Below are positions 7,618-15,921 of a DNA stretch of 64,000 nt, in pieces (within the stretch, counting starts at the first letter, position 1; each line of letters begins with the position of its first letter). The position numbers were made by a program, and so were the translations under genes. Below the pieces are notes generated by a model. That model was not told the origin of the DNA and ran no database searches. It saw nothing but the letters and a program-made list of their open reading frames with translations. This DNA is from Corynebacterium sp. p3-SID1241 (GTDB lineage: Bacteria; Actinomycetota; Actinomycetes; Mycobacteriales; Mycobacteriaceae), in contig JALXWS010000010.1 in NCBI GenBank assembly GCA_025144025.1, positions 1 through 64,000 of the forward strand. The letters are read 5' to 3'.

Positions 7618-10266
7618 TTACTCTCCCTTTCCTGTGTCAGCATCATCAACGGCGGGCATTTCTTTGGTGTCAGCGCCTTGGGCGGTCGCTGAATCCTCGT
7701 CTAAATCCTCGAGGAGATAGCGGTTGGGATGCTCTCGCTGATGCTCGAGATGCTCTTGGATTTCCTCATCGCTAAGATCCGCCAGGCGGTTATCGTGCGC
7801 GATGCTCTGCTTGATGTACTCGAGCGAGCAAATAACGCCCACCGCAATGAGCGTAACCAGACAAGCAAGACCAAAGATAATGGCCTTTTCTGCTGGGGTA
7901 ATGCGCGAATAGATGCCCAAAGCAATGATAAGGACCAACCCCACAGCTACGGTAATCTTCATCAGCTGGGAGTAATTCTTGCGAGCCATGCTCCACTTAT
8001 CTTCCAAGCTTTGTTGGTAGGCCTCGCGGTCGTTCAAGGCATATAGAAGGTCCGTGAAGCGATAACGGCTGCCAATGAGATGGACTTGCTCATTGATGAC
8101 GAGCCCGCCCTTACGCAGCTCATCATTGACCAGCATATTGACGTTTGATAGGCCGCGGCGCATCAGCGTACCGATGAGGTAGGCAACTGCGGCCATTCCA
8201 ATAAGCGCGGCAATGTCGCGAGCGTAATGATTGCCGTAGAAGCCACCGACCGTTTCGCGCATGGCATCGATGCCGTATGTAAACGGCAAGAAAGGATGTA
8301 CTGCGCGGAAGAAGTCTGGTGTCATCTCAATTGGGTAGATGCCTGAAGCACCAGGGATCTGGATGAAGGCAAAGACCACCGCGATGCCGCGGCCTACATG
8401 GCCAAAGGTAGACACCAAACTATACGTAATGCTCAGGAAGCACAGTCCTACGATGACTGCCGTGCCGACGTAGGCAAGTGCATTGGCATGCTCCACACCA
8501 ATGGCCAGGTTACCGATAGACACGATGAGGGCCTGGGCAATTGCGAAGAAAGAAAGCAAAAGGAATCGAGCCAGATATGCCTTAGTAATCGTGAGGTTCT
8601 TCCGGCCCTGCGGATCAACCTCTGCGCGGAAGATAATGAGCAGCATGAATGCGCCGATCCACAACGTGAGGTTAATAAATAGCGAGGACATGCCGGAGCC
8701 GTAGTGCTTGACGGGGAATACGGCGTGGCTTTCCATTTCTGCCGGGGAGGCAAGGAAGGAAGAGACCTCATCTGTATTAAGTCCCTTTACCGACTGCAGG
8801 ATGGAGTTGTTATTGGCGATGTTACTCAAAGCCAACACATCGCTGCGGGAGGCGCGGAGGCCTTCTTCAATGCCATCGAGGTCCACAGAAAAGCGCTCAA
8901 CTACTTGCTGGGCCTGGCTTAGCTGCTCGTCGACGCCGCCCAAGAGCCCATCGGTTTGTCCAACCAGTGCTTTTTGGCTCTCGAGGGAGCCCGATAGCTT
9001 GCCGGCGGTAGCGGTGACGTCGGCAAGCGCGGCATTGAGCTTGGGCAATCCTTCGGCTACATTATTGCGCAACGCATGGGAATCATCGCGCGTTTGCGCA
9101 GCCATTTTGTCCAGCATGCCTGTGGTCTTATTGAGTGAATCGATGGTGTCGTTGGTATCGCCGTTGAGTGCGTCTAAGTCACCGAGGACAGCGCGGTTCT
9201 GGGCATTGCGCTCGCGCAGATCGCCCACCTGGTCTTTGATCTGCTGCGAAACCTGCGGCGGCAGGGCCGGTGAGGATGCAAGTTCATCGAGTTGGTCTAT
9301 GGCCCGATCTGCTTCGCCCACGATGCCCGCAGCTCCTGCAGAGGCGGCGTTAACGCGGTTGAGGGCACCGCGTAGCTTGCCAGATACAGAGCCCACAGTT
9401 GCGTTGGCAGAGGCTGTGCCATCAGCTACCGCGGTAGTGCCTTCCACATACGCCGCGGTGGCGTCATCTGAGAAGGAAGTAACCTCTCGCTGCACCTCGG
9501 CGGTGAGTGAATTGACCTGGTTTAGCGCTGCCTGAGCATCATCGACAGTTTGCTGCACCGTGCCGAGTGAGTCACGGGCTTGGTCAATGGTCGGGCGCGC
9601 CTCATCAATGGTGGAATGAACATCGGCCAATTGGCTGCGGGAATTGGCAACCGTATCTGCGGTCTCGGAAAAAGAATCCGCGGTCTTGCCCGCGGTATTG
9701 GTAATCTTCTGGCTGAAATCCCCACCGGAGTTTTTTAATTCCGTGGCTACTGAATCCGCGACTTGCTCATTAAAAGTTGAACTAATCGTGGTATCCAAGG
9801 TCGAGGCACCGGTATCGGTAATCTTCGGCGCGATAGCATTGAGCTTTTCATTGACGTGGTATTCCAGCGTGGGCTGCGAATATGTTCCCTTAAAAAGACT
9901 GACGAAATCAGCCGAGAAATCCTTGGGAACGATCACTGAAGCAAAAACGTCGCCCTTTCTGACGGCGTCTTCGGCTTCCTCTCGGTCTATAAACTGCCAG
10001 CCTAGCTTGTCATTCTCGTGCAGCTTATCAATCATCTGCCCACCTACGTCTAAGTGGCCGGTCATCTCCGAGGAGGCTCCCTCGTCCTCATTAACTACAG
10101 CAACTTTGAGGTGTTCTGTGTTTCCGTAGGGATCCCAGAAACCGGAGATGTTTACCCAGGAATACAGGGCTGGGGTAATCATCAAACCGATGAGGATCAC
10201 CCAGACCTGCGGGGTCCGCCACAAGCGGACAAAATCTTGGAGAAAAATCTTCCAACTAGTAATCAC
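7618..10266 (-). CDS. YhgE/Pip family membrane protein A (882 aa)
   Basis: Upstream member of the pair. It has an N-terminal helix (VWVILIGLMITPALYSW), the block WDPYGNTEHLKVAVVNEDEG, a long coiled-coil-like external region (about residues 180-500), five helices, then two more helices near residues 790-840 that the other protein lacks, and an acidic Asp/Glu-rich tail. GTG 10266 is chosen because TACGGT ends 7 nt before it, predicting a leaderless mRNA; a TTG at 10287 would add 7 residues and has no ribosome site. An 11-bp palindrome further upstream may be an operator. Function is unproven. Confidence 0.87.
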   Translation of the reverse strand: MITSWKIFLQDFVRLWRTPQVWVILIGLMITPALYSWVNISGFWDPYGNTEHLKVAVVNEDEGASSEMTGHLDVGGQMIDKLHENDKLGWQFIDREEAEDAVRKGDVFASVIVPKDFSADFVSLFKGTYSQPTLEYHVNEKLNAIAPKITDTGASTLDTTISSTFNEQVADSVATELKNSGGDFSQKITNTAGKTADSFSETADTVANSRSQLADVHSTIDEARPTIDQARDSLGTVQQTVDDAQAALNQVNSLTAEVQREVTSFSDDATAAYVEGTTAVADGTASANATVGSVSGKLRGALNRVNAASAGAAGIVGEADRAIDQLDELASSPALPPQVSQQIKDQVGDLRERNAQNRAVLGDLDALNGDTNDTIDSLNKTTGMLDKMAAQTRDDSHALRNNVAEGLPKLNAALADVTATAGKLSGSLESQKALVGQTDGLLGGVDEQLSQAQQVVERFSVDLDGIEEGLRASRSDVLALSNIANNNSILQSVKGLNTDEVSSFLASPAEMESHAVFPVKHYGSGMSSLFINLTLWIGAFMLLIIFRAEVDPQGRKNLTITKAYLARFLLLSFFAIAQALIVSIGNLAIGVEHANALAYVGTAVIVGLCFLSITYSLVSTFGHVGRGIAVVFAFIQIPGASGIYPIEMTPDFFRAVHPFLPFTYGIDAMRETVGGFYGNHYARDIAALIGMAAVAYLIGTLMRRGLSNVNMLVNDELRKGGLVINEQVHLIGSRYRFTDLLYALNDREAYQQSLEDKWSMARKNYSQLMKITVAVGLVLIIALGIYSRITPAEKAIIFGLACLVTLIAVGVICSLEYIKQSIAHDNRLADLSDEEIQEHLEHQREHPNRYLLEDLDEDSATAQGADTKEMPAVDDADTGKGE

Positions 10267-10273
10267 TCGAAGA

Positions 10274-10279
10274 ACCGTA
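10274..10279 (-). promoter_or_regulatory. -10 hexamer of YhgE/Pip operon (leaderless)
   Basis: On the minus strand TGC-TACGGT (extended -10) lies 7 nt before GTG 10266, the same spacing as at other leaderless starts in this window. Confidence 0.5.
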
Positions 10280-10305
10280 GCACCCAAACGGAAAGAACTA
10301 ATAGT

Positions 10306-10316
10306 CTGACTGTCAG
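10306..10316. promoter_or_regulatory. Palindrome CTGAC-T-GTCAG, possible operator
   Basis: Perfect 5-bp arms around one base, just upstream of the predicted -35 region of the YhgE/Pip operon. Its placement suits a TetR- or MarR-type regulator; none is encoded next to it. Confidence 0.35.
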
Positions 10317-10410
10317 TTTTAACAGAAATGAGAGAGTGCGTCCTGTCGAGCTAGCAGATAAGTTTCTAGTGGTACACGATCGGCGGACTTCTGTGGTGTG
10401 GCGTTAAAAG

Positions 10411-10452
10411 CAAAGGCCGCCTTGACCCAGCGACGAAATGGGTCTTGGCGGC
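10411..10452 (-). terminator. Terminator of the His-rich gene
   Basis: GCCGCC..GACCC pairs with GGGTC..GGCGGC (11 bp with a one-base interruption); on the minus strand a TTTGCTTTT tract follows. It is 33 nt past the stop codon. Confidence 0.82.
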
Positions 10453-10484
10453 GCGACGGGAGGGCGGTCTACCCCGACCGGCGA

Positions 10485-10685
10485 TTAGTGCTCGTCGTAG
10501 TGGTCACCGTGGGCAGCGTGGCGGTGGCCGTCATGCAAGTAGTCCACGTGGTCGCCGTGCGGAATTGCAACGTGGCCGCAGCCTTCGCCATGGGTGTGGT
10601 CGGTGTGGTCACCGTGTGGGAACGATATGTGGCCGCAGTTGGTTCCGTGAGTGTGGTCGTGGTCTTTGTGGATGGTGTGTGTCAT
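10485..10685 (-). CDS. Small His-rich, probably metal-binding protein (66 aa)
   Basis: ATG 10685 follows the ribosome site AGAAAGGG. About 30 percent of residues are His, with Asp and Gly, in repeated HGDHTDH, HGDHVDY and HGDHYDEH blocks, and there are two Cys-Gly-His motifs (TNCGH, GEGCGH). There is no signal peptide or membrane segment, so it is probably cytoplasmic. The composition is that of a zinc or nickel store or metallochaperone; that role is inferred. It has its own terminator and an AT-rich upstream region with repeated TTTCA elements, so it is a single-gene unit. Confidence 0.75.
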   Translation of the reverse strand: MTHTIHKDHDHTHGTNCGHISFPHGDHTDHTHGEGCGHVAIPHGDHVDYLHDGHRHAAHGDHYDEH

Positions 10686-10726
10686 GATGACTCGCCCTTT
10701 CTGGTGGGAGGTTCTGATTTTCACTA

Positions 10727-10742
10727 CGTTTTCATTAAAGCG
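10727..10742. promoter_or_regulatory. AT-rich dyad upstream of the His-rich gene
   Basis: CGTTTTCATTAAAGCG: CGTTTT and AAAGCG pair at 5 of 6 positions. Two further TTTCA elements follow within 25 bp. Such repeats are compatible with a Fur/Zur-family site, but this is only a suggestion. Confidence 0.3.
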
Positions 10743-10808
10743 TATTTTCAATTTAGTTTCAATAATTAAAGGTGATTTGTCAGAACTTTCATTGCGCAGG
10801 GCAGCAAA

Positions 10809-10848
10809 AGCGCCCTCCACTAGCCGGGATGTAGCGGTGGTGGGCGCT
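10809..10848 (-). terminator. Terminator of ltbR
   Basis: Minus strand: AGCGCCC.CCAC pairs with GTGG.GGGCGCT and a TTTT run follows, 14 nt past the ltbR stop. Confidence 0.85.
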
Positions 10849-10861
10849 GAAGGAAGGGGAT

Positions 10862-11545
10862 TTAGAGCAGCTGGCTTAACTCTTGGGCAGCTGAGGTGAG
10901 CAGGCTGGCGTACTTCTGTGCAGGGGAGGGGCGGAAGCGTTCGGCGGATCCAGAGATGGATAAAACTGCAAGGAAAGTTCCGGAAGAATCAAAAATCGGT
11001 GCTGAGATGGAGGCTAGGCCGGCTTCGCGTTCCTCGATGGATTCGGAGTATCCCTGGTTCCTAGCGGCGTCGATATCTTCGGTAGTAAATAGCGCGTCGT
11101 CGATATTAATATCCACGTATGCGGCGATAATGCGGGCGGCTGAGCCTGAGCTTAGTGGCAGTTGGCGTCCGACTGGAACGACGTTGTGCAGGCCCGACTC
11201 TGGCTCTCTAGTGGCAATGCAGGTACGCGTATTTCCGGTGACCTCATATAGCTGGATGGATTCGCCGGTGCGCTCACGGAGCTTTTCCATAATTGGTCCC
11301 GCTGCTTCGAGTAGATGGTCGCGATTGCCAGGCAGGGCTGGACCGGCTTTCCACTTTCCATCGGGGGTGCGAACGAGGATGCGGTGTGCCTCGAGTGCGG
11401 TGGCAAGGCGGTGTGCCGTTGCCCGAGGTAGCCCAGTGGTTTCGCATAGTTCATTGAGTGTGGAGGGGTGGTTGGCAGCGGCCATCATGATGGCCATTGC
11501 TCGATCCAACACCTTAATTCCGGAAACTGCGCTATACTCTCCCAT
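10862..11545 (-). CDS. ltbR: IclR-type repressor of leucine biosynthesis
   Basis: 227 aa, with an N-terminal winged helix-turn-helix (LNELCETTGLPRATAHRLA) and a C-terminal IclR effector domain. In C. glutamicum the divergent IclR gene beside leuCD is LtbR, which represses leuB, leuCD and the trp genes; position and size agree. ATG 11545 (MGEYSAVSGIKVLDRAM) is preferred over a more distal ATG because TAGATT lies exactly 7 nt before it, predicting a leaderless mRNA, and because this N-terminus fits the family. The predicted operator overlaps this -10, which would give autoregulation. Confidence 0.88.
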   Translation of the reverse strand: MGEYSAVSGIKVLDRAMAIMMAAANHPSTLNELCETTGLPRATAHRLATALEAHRILVRTPDGKWKAGPALPGNRDHLLEAAGPIMEKLRERTGESIQLYEVTGNTRTCIATREPESGLHNVVPVGRQLPLSSGSAARIIAAYVDINIDDALFTTEDIDAARNQGYSESIEEREAGLASISAPIFDSSGTFLAVLSISGSAERFRPSPAQKYASLLTSAAQELSQLL

Positions 11546-11549
11546 ACAA

Positions 11550-11580
11550 TGAAATCTACGTCCCAAATTATGAGATTTCA
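11550..11580. promoter_or_regulatory. Candidate LtbR operator between ltbR and leuC
   Basis: TGAAATC (11550-11556) and GATTTCA (11574-11580) form a perfect inverted repeat with a 17-nt spacer. The left arm covers most of the ltbR -10 hexamer (11553-11558) and the right arm lies 17 nt before the leuC start codon. One bound repressor could therefore control both directions. Confidence 0.6.
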
Positions 11581-11597
11581 AGTGTGGAGTGATGTTT

Positions 11598-13019
11598 ATG
11601 AACCAGAAGCTGACTTTGGCAGAAAAAGTATGGCGAGATCACATTGTCCAGCAGGGCGATGCCGGGGCACCGGACCTCATCTTTATTGATTTTCAGCTCC
11701 TACATGAAGTTACCAGCCCGCAGGCCTTTGATGGATTGCGGCTAGCCGGGCGCCAGCTGCGCCACCCCGAGTTGCATCTGGCCACGGAGGATCACAACGT
11801 TCCCACCCAAGGCATTAAGTCCGGAAATCTTTTGGAGATTAAAGACGAGGTTTCTCGTACCCAGGTATCGACCTTGCGCAAAAACAGCGAAGAATTTGGT
11901 GTGCGCTTGCACTCTATGGGTGATGCGCAGCAGGGTATTGTCCACACGGTGGGGCCTCAACTGGGCATTACCCAGCCAGGTATGACCATTGTCTGTGGTG
12001 ACTCGCATACCTCTACCCATGGTGCATTTGGTTCCATCGCAATGGGTATCGGTACTTCAGAAGTAGAGCATGTGATGGCCACCCAGACGCTGTCCCTGAA
12101 GCCATTTAAGACCATGGCCATTGAGGTTACTGGTGAATTGCAGGAAGGCGTATCCGCTAAGGACCTCATTTTGGCGATCATTGCGAAAATTGGTACTGGC
12201 GGTGGACAAGGCCACATTATTGAGTACCGTGGCGAGGCTATCCGCAAGATGTCCATGGAAGCGCGCATGACTATCTGCAATATGTCCATCGAGGCGGGAG
12301 CGCGTGCCGGTATGGTTGCTCCGGATGAGACGACTTTCGAGTATGTCAAGGGCCGCGAATTCGCTCCCACGGGAGCGGACTGGGATGCTGCAGTTGAGTA
12401 TTGGAAAACACTGCCGACAGATGAGGGGGCAGAATTCGATACCGTCGTCGAGATTGATGGCTCAGCGTTGACCCCGTTTGTTACCTGGGGTACCAATCCA
12501 GGTCAAGGCCTGCCCCTGGGGGAGAATGTTCCAGATTCAGAAGACTGCGGTGACGATAATGAAAAGGCCACTGTGGAAAAGGCCCTTCAATATATGGACC
12601 TACAGCCAGGAACACCGTTGCGCGATATCAAGATTGATACCATCTTCGTGGGTTCGTGTACGAACGCCCGTATTGAGGACCTGCGTGCCGCAGCCGCGGT
12701 GGTTAAAGGGCGCACCATTGCCTCCGATACTCGGATGCTGGTGGTTCCATCTTCTGCGGTTGTTAAGGCCCAAGCCGAAGAGGAGGGCTTGGATGAGGTC
12801 TTTAGGCAATTCGGCGCTGAGTGGCGTACCGCTGGCTGCTCTATGTGCTTGGGAATGAACCCAGACCAACTAGCCCCAGGGGAGCGCTCGGCTTCCACCT
12901 CCAACCGCAATTTCGAAGGTCGACAAGGCCCCGGTGGCCGCACCCACCTAGTTTCCCCGCAGGTTGCTGCCGCTACTGCCGTGACTGGATACCTGTCTAG
13001 CCCTGCTGACCTGAATTAA
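11598..13019 (+). CDS. leuC: 3-isopropylmalate dehydratase large subunit
   Basis: Iron-sulfur isomerase subunit (473 aa) that converts 2-isopropylmalate to 3-isopropylmalate with LeuD in leucine synthesis. The aconitase-type features are visible: the [13 protein letters not shown] motif, the [13 protein letters not shown] cysteine ligand, and the paired cysteines of [12 protein letters not shown]. Three starts lie close together (GTG 11589, ATG 11592, ATG 11598); GGAG at 11586-11589 is 8 nt before ATG 11598, giving [12 protein letters not shown]. leuD follows after 21 nt. Confidence 0.98.
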   Translation: MNQKLTLAEKVWRDHIVQQGDAGAPDLIFIDFQLLHEVTSPQAFDGLRLAGRQLRHPELHLATEDHNVPTQGIKSGNLLEIKDEVSRTQVSTLRKNSEEFGVRLHSMGDAQQGIVHTVGPQLGITQPGMTIVCGDSHTSTHGAFGSIAMGIGTSEVEHVMATQTLSLKPFKTMAIEVTGELQEGVSAKDLILAIIAKIGTGGGQGHIIEYRGEAIRKMSMEARMTICNMSIEAGARAGMVAPDETTFEYVKGREFAPTGADWDAAVEYWKTLPTDEGAEFDTVVEIDGSALTPFVTWGTNPGQGLPLGENVPDSEDCGDDNEKATVEKALQYMDLQPGTPLRDIKIDTIFVGSCTNARIEDLRAAAAVVKGRTIASDTRMLVVPSSAVVKAQAEEEGLDEVFRQFGAEWRTAGCSMCLGMNPDQLAPGERSASTSNRNFEGRQGPGGRTHLVSPQVAAATAVTGYLSSPADLN

Positions 13020-13040
13020 GCGCTAAGAAAGGCATTGACA

Positions 13041-13631
13041 ATGGAGAAGTTTATTACCCATACTGGAGCGGGCGTGCCTCTGCGCGCCTCCAACGTGGAT
13101 ACTGATCAAATCATTCCAGCGCGCTACCTGAAATCGGTCAAGCGTACCGGCTTTTCTGAAGGGCTATTTTCCAATTGGCGCTCCGATGAAAATTTCGTGC
13201 TTAACCAAAAGCAGTTTAAGGATGGCTCCGTGCTATTCGCCGGCAGCGACTTCGGCACCGGTTCTTCCCGTGAGCATGCAGTATGGGCGCTGAGTGAATA
13301 TGGCTTCCGCGCCGTATTTTCCTCCCGCTTTGCGGACATTTTCCGCGGTAACGCGGGAAAATCGGGATTGCTTACTGGGTTAATGGAGCAAGAAGATATC
13401 GAACTCATTTGGAAGCAGCTGGAATCTGGAGAAACCCAAGTAACCGTGGACCTGGAGGCTCGAACAGTAACGGTGGGAGAGAGCATCTACCGTTTCGACA
13501 TTGATGACTACACCCGGTGGCGGTTGATGGAGGGGCTCGATGACATCGGCATCACCCTTCGTAACGAAGACGCAATCGCTGGCTATGAATCGCGGCGCGC
13601 CAACTTCAAACCCTCCGTTACTGCTCCATAA
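13041..13631 (+). CDS. leuD: 3-isopropylmalate dehydratase small subunit
   Basis: 196 aa swivelling-domain subunit that completes the LeuCD enzyme. [14 protein letters not shown] and [14 protein letters not shown] are the characteristic small-subunit motifs. ATG 13041 stands 8 nt after GAAAGG; an upstream TTG at 13035 is too close to the ribosome site. It is co-transcribed with leuC and presumably LtbR-controlled. Confidence 0.98.
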   Translation: MEKFITHTGAGVPLRASNVDTDQIIPARYLKSVKRTGFSEGLFSNWRSDENFVLNQKQFKDGSVLFAGSDFGTGSSREHAVWALSEYGFRAVFSSRFADIFRGNAGKSGLLTGLMEQEDIELIWKQLESGETQVTVDLEARTVTVGESIYRFDIDDYTRWRLMEGLDDIGITLRNEDAIAGYESRRANFKPSVTAP

Positions 13632-13664
13632 AAAACTGCCATTGAATTAGAGCTAGTAGCAGTA

Positions 13665-13699
13665 CCCCACAGTCCTATCGGAAGGAGGCACTGTAGGGG
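13665..13699 (+). terminator. Weak hairpin after leuD
   Basis: CCCC-ACAGT pairs with ACTGT-A-GGGG (one bulge) around a 16-nt loop. No T run follows, so termination here is uncertain. Confidence 0.35.
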
Positions 13700-13818
13700 G
13701 TTCCGCGCCTTCAAAGAAGAATCTCAAGCATGCTTATTGGGGGAGTTGTTGGGGGTATAACTCGGTAACGTATAGATAACAATTGTTTGCTCCAGTTTGC
13801 TGCGGCAAAGTATCCCCC

Positions 13819-13824
13819 TAGCTT
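13819..13824 (+). promoter_or_regulatory. Possible -10 of the 277-aa membrane gene
   Basis: TAGCTT ends 7 nt before ATG 13832, in line with the leaderless pattern seen elsewhere. Confidence 0.35.
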
Positions 13825-13831
13825 TAGACTT

Positions 13832-14665
13832 ATGAGCAACCCCTATTCGAATAATGATTCTTTCAATTCAGAAAACAACGGTGCCGGGTATCCCGGGTCT
13901 GGCAATGAGTTGCCTGCCTATGGGCAGGGTCCTTACGGTCAGCCTGGCTACGCCGGAAGTAACTATTCCGGCGAAAACATCCTTGATGAGGATGTAGACG
14001 CCATCCAGGCCATAGGCGATGGGTTCCGATACTTTGGTCGCAACTGGGCGCAGTGGATCTTTGGGCCGTTGCTCCAAGGGATTGTTATTTTCATTATCTA
14101 CCTACTACTTGTAGCGGTACTGGCAGCAAGCGGGACCTCGATCGATGGCATGGCGGACAGCGGGTCAGGGGCTGAGGGTGCGCTGACCGGCGGACTCATT
14201 GCTGTGATGGCCATCGCCCTTATTGCTATGTTCCTAGTAATACTGTGGGCATATAGCACGTGGTACAGGGCTGCCAATAAGCAGATTGAAACAGGAGAGC
14301 TGCAATTTACGGATTTCCTGAATTTCAAAAACGCCGGTGGGCTCATGGCGGTCTATTTTCTCTCGAACCTTATCATCGGCCTCGGCTTTTTGCTGTTGAT
14401 CATTCCTGGCCTATTTGCCCTTTTCTTCTTCTGGTGGATGCCAGCTGTTAAGGCGGTACGCCCCGAGCTTTCCGTTGGTGGATGCTTTGGCGCCTCCATT
14501 GAGGTAGCTAAGAAGAATGTGGGGGTAACCATTCTGCTGGGTGTCCTGCTCATAGTGTTGCACGCAGTGCTCAGCTTTACCGTAGTGGGTCTGCTGATCT
14601 TTCCGGCGTTGCAGACTCTTATCGCCGTGCTGTTCGTCCGCCGCACTTTGGGCATGCGCGGCTAA
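13832..14665 (+). CDS. Multi-pass membrane protein with Pro/Gly/Tyr-rich N-terminus (277 aa)
   Basis: The first 50 residues are Asn/Gly/Pro/Tyr-rich and disordered (PYGQPGYAGSNYSGE); about five or six hydrophobic helices follow, among them QGIVIFIIYLLLVAVLAAS, LIAVMAIALIAMFLVILWAYS and LIIGLGFLLLIIPGLFALFFF. The IPGLFALFFFWWMPA block resembles DUF975/glycerophosphodiesterase-membrane-type proteins. Function is not known. It stands alone between leuD and the minus-strand mutT1. Confidence 0.8.
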   Translation: MSNPYSNNDSFNSENNGAGYPGSGNELPAYGQGPYGQPGYAGSNYSGENILDEDVDAIQAIGDGFRYFGRNWAQWIFGPLLQGIVIFIIYLLLVAVLAASGTSIDGMADSGSGAEGALTGGLIAVMAIALIAMFLVILWAYSTWYRAANKQIETGELQFTDFLNFKNAGGLMAVYFLSNLIIGLGFLLLIIPGLFALFFFWWMPAVKAVRPELSVGGCFGASIEVAKKNVGVTILLGVLLIVLHAVLSFTVVGLLIFPALQTLIAVLFVRRTLGMRG

Positions 14666-14695
14666 ATATTATCGAAACCGCCTAGGAACAAAACA

Positions 14696-14737
14696 AGGCC
14701 CTGCCTGTCCACCGAATATGGTGGATAAGCAGGGCCT
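14696..14737. terminator. Bidirectional hairpin between membrane gene and mutT1
   Basis: AGGCCCTGC...TCCACC pairs with GGTGGA...GCAGGGCCT around GAATAT. On the minus strand a T-rich tract (TTGTTTTGTT) follows, so it mainly terminates mutT1. Confidence 0.85.
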
Positions 14738-14765
14738 AAGCTGCTGAGTGCGACGGGCCGAGAAT

Positions 14766-15764
14766 TTAGCGCACTGGCAGTGGGCTAGCCAGGTAATCGG
14801 CGCCGGTTAGCTCCCCTTCGTTGAAGGACAGCACCCATACAGAAGCCTTCTTAAACTTGAGTTTGTCAACCGGCTTTTTAAGAAACTTCGGGGCGAGATC
14901 CTCGATTATGCCAGGAATGGTTTCGCCCTGGCTGACAACGACGGGCACCCCGCCCTCGTTTACCACGCGGCGAAAGGCCTTCTTGGCCGCTTCTGGGTCG
15001 TTCTCCCAGGCCTCGTCACCAAAGTTTTTGTTGATGGAAATGTCCTTGCCCAGTTCGTCGGCGAGCGGGGCAGCTGTCTGCTGGCAGCGCTGGGGCAAGG
15101 CTGAATAAATCGCGGTGGGCTGGTAGGCGCTCAGCATCGGCACCAGCATCTCTGCTTGGCGGCGGCCCTTTTTATCCAGTGGCCGCAGGTTGTCATCGCC
15201 TTGCCAGCTGCCCCTTTCATGCGCGCGTGCGTGGCGCACATAAAGCACGCGGGTAGCGGGCGCGATGCGTAGGCGTTTAGCCGCCTTGGCCACTACCGCG
15301 GTATCAACGTCGTAGGACAGGAGGTCTTGCGCCTCGTCGATGGGCAGCCAGCGCAGCTCATCGGTCTCACCATTGGTGGAATAGGTGCCGTCTAGATACT
15401 TTGCCACCCAGTAGTAAACGACCTTGGTGCGGCCTTGGACTGGGTAGGTTACCTTGCCAATAAGCTTGCCAAGCCGCACACTAAAGCCTGTTTCTTCGAA
15501 GATTTCTCGCACCGCTGTGGTGGGCAAAGACTCGCCAGGGTCCACCTTCCCCTTTGGAAGGGACCAATCATCGTAGTGGGGGCGGTGAATGAGTGCTATC
15601 TCCGGATTCTGCGAAGTACCACGCCAGACAACGGCACCAGCAGCAAGGGTAGTGCGGTGAAATTCCTTGGCTGGGTCCACCGGGATTTCTTGGTGGCGGC
15701 CGGATATAAATTCCTCGTGCTGCTGGTCCTTGTCGGTTTCGTGCATTTTTTTAATATTCGGCAT
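14766..15764 (-). CDS. mutT1: NUDIX hydrolase / histidine phosphatase fusion (MutT1-like)
   Basis: 332 aa with two domains. The N-terminal NUDIX domain carries the box GKVDPGESLP...REIFEETGF. The C-terminal histidine-phosphatase domain begins YVRHARAHERG, so the usual RHG is RHA. Mycobacterial MutT1 with this layout hydrolyses 8-oxo-dGTP and diadenosine polyphosphates to sanitise the nucleotide pool; the same role is likely here. ATG 15764 follows an excellent GTGGAGGAAG ribosome site; upstream in-frame ATGs do not. It is divergent from gpsA. Confidence 0.88.
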   Translation of the reverse strand: MPNIKKMHETDKDQQHEEFISGRHQEIPVDPAKEFHRTTLAAGAVVWRGTSQNPEIALIHRPHYDDWSLPKGKVDPGESLPTTAVREIFEETGFSVRLGKLIGKVTYPVQGRTKVVYYWVAKYLDGTYSTNGETDELRWLPIDEAQDLLSYDVDTAVVAKAAKRLRIAPATRVLYVRHARAHERGSWQGDDNLRPLDKKGRRQAEMLVPMLSAYQPTAIYSALPQRCQQTAAPLADELGKDISINKNFGDEAWENDPEAAKKAFRRVVNEGGVPVVVSQGETIPGIIEDLAPKFLKKPVDKLKFKKASVWVLSFNEGELTGADYLASPLPVR

Positions 15765-15921
15765 GGTCTTCCTCCACGGAGCCTTTCCACAGTTGTTGTG
15801 TTCGTCAAAACAGTGTCTAAGGGCCCATTGTCCCACGGGGTAGGCGCGTCGTGCATCCTTGCCCACAGTAAAAAGGCATGCTTTAAGGTTGGGTATATAT
15901 CTGAAGTTTGAAGGAGACACC

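Noticed and set aside
8708..9535. 275-codon plus-strand frame opposite the YhgE/Pip gene
   Set aside because: Ser/Arg-rich, low-complexity translation with no motif; it arises from the coiled-coil coding strand of a clear gene.
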